From CAZLBC01 sp964557575 (lineage in GTDB: Bacteria; Planctomycetota; Phycisphaerae; SM23-33): a DNA stretch of 64,000 bases. Location: NCBI GenBank assembly GCA_964557575.1, contig CAZLBC010000004.1, positions 1 through 64,000 of the forward strand, written 5' to 3'. The notes beneath the pieces are model-generated. The model searched no databases. It had not been told where the DNA came from and worked only from the letters and a program-made list of their open reading frames with translations. This document shows positions 61,177 to 64,000 of the stretch, piece after piece; position 1 is the first letter of the stretch, and each line of letters begins with the position of its first letter. The translations under genes were made by a program, and so were the position numbers.

Positions 61177-63060
61177 CTAACTGCTCCGGCCAAAACACTT
61201 CTCCAGGTCCGCAAGAGACATGACGATCCTGGTAGGCCTGCCGTGCGGGCATGAAAGGGCCTTGTCCTGCCGTGTCGCTTGCCCGACCAATTCCCTCATT
61301 TCATCAGCGCTGAGTCGATCGCCGGCCTTGACCGCCGCCGCGCATGCCATTGCCGAGAGTACGGATTCCACCATTTCCTCTTCCGATGCCGGCATGTCAT
61401 CGGAAAACCGGTCGAGCATGTCCCGAAGAAACGCCACGGGGTCAACCGTGCGTCCCACCAAGAGGACCGGAAACTGTTGAATCGCCACGCTGTCGGGCCC
61501 GAATGCCACTATCTCCATCCCCAGCCGATCGAAGAGCGTCCGGTTGTCGTTGATGATTGCCATCTCCCGCGGTGTAACGGTGATATGCCGAGGTATGAGT
61601 GCCGCTTGCGAGGCGAGGGGTTCTGCCAACAGTTTGTTCTTCAACCGGTTGTAAAGGACCCGTTCATGCAGTGCGTGTTGATCGACTATTTCGATGCCGT
61701 CACAGGTTTCCACGACAATATACGTATTGTGTATCTGCATGATCCCGGTCTGCGCGTAATCGCCTGCACATACATCATTGACGGCGTTGTGCGGTTCCCC
61801 TGCCCGGTCGGGCCGGCCCGTGTTTCGGTACACCGGCCGTGTTTCGGAGACAGGCGATCCGCCACGGCCGCTTTTTTTGATATCGCTGCAGGTGCCGGCA
61901 TCGCCACGGGGCAGAGCGGTGAAATCCAGTTGCGGCTGTGGAGAAGGTGCCGTTTTAAAGAAATCAACAATCGCCTGTCTCATCGAATCAGCCCGTCCGG
62001 TGCCGTCGTCGCCGGCGCGCGCTGCGGTGGCGGCTATCCCGGGGGAGAAGTTGTCGCTGCTGTCGCTTTCAAGCGACTGAAGCGTTTCCTTCAGCGAAGC
62101 GAGAACCTCGCCGTACACGGCGTTTGCGTCGCGAAAACGCACTTCAGTTTTTGTCGGGTGCACATTGACGTCGACCTGTTCCGGATCGACACGGATAAAG
62201 AGAAAGCAGACAGGATATTTTCGTGGATCAATACGTCCCCGGAATGCTTCCCTGGCGGCGTGGCCGATCAGGCGGTCGCGTATATAGCGCCCGTTGAGAA
62301 AAACATACTGCCATTTAGCGGTCGATCGTGCGGCGGTCAGCGGCGCAATGAGTCCGTCGACCGTGATCCCCCGTCCCTGTCTCGACTGAAGGGACACCAG
62401 CGACGCGGCGAGGTCCTCACTGAAGATATTTGCTATTCGTGCGACGGTGGTGTCGGCCGGCGGGAGCATCATCGTCTCCCGGGCATTATGCCGCAGGAGG
62501 AAGGCCACGTCCGGGTGGGGGATCGCAACGCGGATCAATTGTTCGGTGATGTGACCGAATTCCGTCGCGGTTTTCTTGAGGAACTTGCGCCGCGCCGGCA
62601 CGTTGAAAAACAATTCCTCGACGGACACCGTTGTGCCCGGGGCGATCGGGCAGGGACGGGGGGGGGCACACTTCTCGCCCGCGGCGGTAACCTCCCAGCC
62701 GCTTGGGTCGTTGCCGGGACGGCTTCGGATGCGCGCCTTCGAAATGCGTGCAATCGAAGCCAGCGCTTCGCCCCGAAATCCCAGGGTCCGTATGTCGAAG
62801 AGATCCGTTTCCTTTGCCAGCTTGCTCGTTGCATGGGATGCGAAAGCAAGTGATGCGTCATCTTTACCCATGCCTTTCCCGTCGTCCGATACCTGGATAA
62901 GCTTTTTGCCCCCGTCCCGTATGGTCACCTCTATCCGGGAAGCGCCGGCATCAATTGAATTTTCGAGCAATTCCTTCAGAACGCTTGCCGGGCGCTCGAC
63001 AACTTCTCCGGCGGCGATCATGTTCACCAGGTGTTCCGGTAATTTCCTGATACGCGGCAT
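61177..63060 (-). CDS. mutL: DNA mismatch repair protein MutL
   Basis: 627 residues. N-terminal GHKL ATPase: KELLENSIDAGAS, DDGKGMG and GFRGEALASI; then transducer domain, a disordered linker (about 340-430) and a C-terminal dimerisation/nuclease domain with DQHALHE near 460 and CPHGRPTRI near the end. The endonuclease motif DQHA-x2-E-x4-E has Asn in its last position; the other metal residues are kept, so nicking activity is likely. ATG 63060 is chosen because AGGA lies six bases upstream. mutS is not in view. Confidence 0.93.
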   Translation of the reverse strand: MPRIRKLPEHLVNMIAAGEVVERPASVLKELLENSIDAGASRIEVTIRDGGKKLIQVSDDGKGMGKDDASLAFASHATSKLAKETDLFDIRTLGFRGEALASIARISKARIRSRPGNDPSGWEVTAAGEKCAPPRPCPIAPGTTVSVEELFFNVPARRKFLKKTATEFGHITEQLIRVAIPHPDVAFLLRHNARETMMLPPADTTVARIANIFSEDLAASLVSLQSRQGRGITVDGLIAPLTAARSTAKWQYVFLNGRYIRDRLIGHAAREAFRGRIDPRKYPVCFLFIRVDPEQVDVNVHPTKTEVRFRDANAVYGEVLASLKETLQSLESDSSDNFSPGIAATAARAGDDGTGRADSMRQAIVDFFKTAPSPQPQLDFTALPRGDAGTCSDIKKSGRGGSPVSETRPVYRNTGRPDRAGEPHNAVNDVCAGDYAQTGIMQIHNTYIVVETCDGIEIVDQHALHERVLYNRLKNKLLAEPLASQAALIPRHITVTPREMAIINDNRTLFDRLGMEIVAFGPDSVAIQQFPVLLVGRTVDPVAFLRDMLDRFSDDMPASEEEMVESVLSAMACAAAVKAGDRLSADEMRELVGQATRQDKALSCPHGRPTRIVMSLADLEKCFGRSS

Positions 63061-63110
63061 GAACATTCCTCTACGGCTCGAACAGGCGGTCCCGGCCCCG
63101 GCGGGGGGTC

Positions 63111-64000
63111 TCATTCCGTGAGTTCGTATTCCTTGATCTTCCGATAGAGCGTTCGCTCGCCGATGCCGAGAATGCTTGCGGCACGGCTCCTGTTCCCGTC
63201 GACCATCTTCAGCGTGTTCCTGATGAGCTGCCGTTCGGCTTCCTCGATACTGATGCCCGCCAGTTCCCCCAGGCCACCGCCGTCCGGAACCGGGGGTGAA
63301 TAGATCTCGCCGGGGAGATCATCGACGGACAGCATGTCGCTCTCCGCCAGGATAACCATGTTTTCGACGACATTCTGCAACTGCCGCACATTTCCCGGCC
63401 ACGAATAACTCATCATCAACCGGCGGACCTCGGCGGTAACGCCCGTGACGTTTGTGCCATGCTTTTCATTTGCTATATGCAGAAAATGGTTGATGAGGAG
63501 CGGTATGTCGTCACGTCGCTGTCGCAAAGGGGGGATCTCGATTGTCGCTCCCTTGACGCGGAAAAAAAGGTCCTCTCTGAATTCCTTTACCTCGACTCTT
63601 TCCGACAGGTTACGATTGGTTGCGGAAACCAGTCGTACATCGACCCGAATCGGATCATTCGACCCGACCCTCACGATCTCACCGTTTTCGAGTACCCGCA
63701 GCAGCTTTGCCTGCATAGCGGACGGCATGTCCCCGATTTCGTCGAGAAACAAAGTGCCCCCGTCGGCGTGCTCGAAACGGCCCGCGCGGTCTGCCGATGC
63801 GCCGGTGTATGCGCCTTTGACGTGACCGAAGAGTTCATCTTCGAGAAGCGTGTCTGAGAGTCCGGCGCAGTTGATCGCAACGAATTTGCGATCTTTCCGC
63901 GGGGAATTCTGATGGATAGCGTTTGCAAAGAGTTCCTTGCCGGTGCCGCTTTCCCCGACGAGCAGCACCGGTATATCGCTCTTGGCCACGCGACGCAGGA
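63111..64000 (-). CDS. sigma-54-dependent response regulator/activator, 5' end outside window
   Basis: The frame runs off the right edge, so the N-terminal (usually receiver or sensor) domain is not seen. Visible: AAA+ domain with Walker A GESGTGKE, the sigma-54 contact loop as GAYTGA (Tyr for Phe, a known variant), Walker B GTLFLDEIGD, the sensor arginines (FREDLFFRV) and WPGNVRQLQN, then a Fis-type helix-turn-helix at the C-terminus (SRAASILGIGERTLYRKI). Activates promoters used by RpoN. Lies upstream of mutL on the same strand. Confidence 0.9.
   Translation of the reverse strand, partial: LRRVAKSDIPVLLVGESGTGKELFANAIHQNSPRKDRKFVAINCAGLSDTLLEDELFGHVKGAYTGASADRAGRFEHADGGTLFLDEIGDMPSAMQAKLLRVLENGEIVRVGSNDPIRVDVRLVSATNRNLSERVEVKEFREDLFFRVKGATIEIPPLRQRRDDIPLLINHFLHIANEKHGTNVTGVTAEVRRLMMSYSWPGNVRQLQNVVENMVILAESDMLSVDDLPGEIYSPPVPDGGGLGELAGISIEEAERQLIRNTLKMVDGNRSRAASILGIGERTLYRKIKEYELTE

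Noticed and set aside
61279..62853. 524-residue plus-strand frame opposite mutL
   Set aside because: Lies wholly inside mutL, whose ATPase and nuclease motifs are intact on the other strand.

Overview
The window is 64 kb of dense bacterial chromosome, with few long gaps and many stop-start overlaps of the ATGA or GTGA kind. It carries core metabolism and translation genes (tyrS, valS, cimA, nadB, leuB, guaA, gnd, mutL, rpsA). The gene set suggests a Gram-negative anaerobe or facultative anaerobe: a one-chain pyruvate:ferredoxin oxidoreductase, Rnf-type genes, a nickel ECF transporter and many lipoprotein signals. Several features (GldA/F/G-DUF4340 genes, an ebo cluster, an AbiE module in a tRNA) fit Planctomycetota or a neighbouring PVC/candidate lineage. 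No rRNA is present, so the phylum is an inference.

Layout, left half. 1-4.4 kb: the end of a LysR regulator, an M42 aminopeptidase, and a histidine kinase facing tail to tail with a REC-only regulator. 4.7-9.7 kb: a hypothetical gene with nadB, then tyrS, then a lipoprotein followed at its stop codon by a 169-bp palindromic MITE-like element. 9.9-21.6 kb (minus strand): bifunctional nuclease, valS, cimA, PFOR and a divergent rnfC-rnfD pair. 21.7-29.3 kb: a hydratase/3-hydroxyacyl-CoA dehydrogenase, tRNA-Gly, an LRR surface protein overlapping a CPBP protease, a GT2 glycosyltransferase, a DUF401 permease and a lipoprotein. 29.3-33.2 kb: a complete nickel operon (nikK-M-L-Q-O-R) behind a perfect inverted repeat that fits a NikR operator.

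Layout, right half. 33.3-35.8 kb: ribosomal protein S1 and a small Cys-rich protein. 35.9-38.4 kb: tRNA-Val(GAC) with a 2.4-kb island bounded by an exact 46-bp repeat of the tRNA 3' part; the island holds an AbiE toxin-antitoxin pair and two coupled small genes but no intact integrase. 38.6-45.1 kb: leuB, then an ABC-2 exporter operon ending in a DUF4340-parvulin fusion. 45.1-51.6 kb: an ebo cluster (eboB, C, F, D, E) headed by a methyltransferase. 51.7-55.3 kb: a gnd operon with a lipoprotein, an SDR and a VTT membrane protein. 55.6-64 kb: DUF1846, a small membrane protein, DUF58, guaA, a lipoprotein hydrolase with an altered nucleophile, mutL and the end of a sigma-54 activator.

Points of most interest: the overlapping LRR/CPBP pair (possible dedicated sorting protease and substrate), the ebo variant with a methyltransferase in place of eboA, the rnfCD pair that has lost both recognisable flavin sites, the tRNA-bounded AbiE mini-island, and the DUF4340-parvulin fusion.
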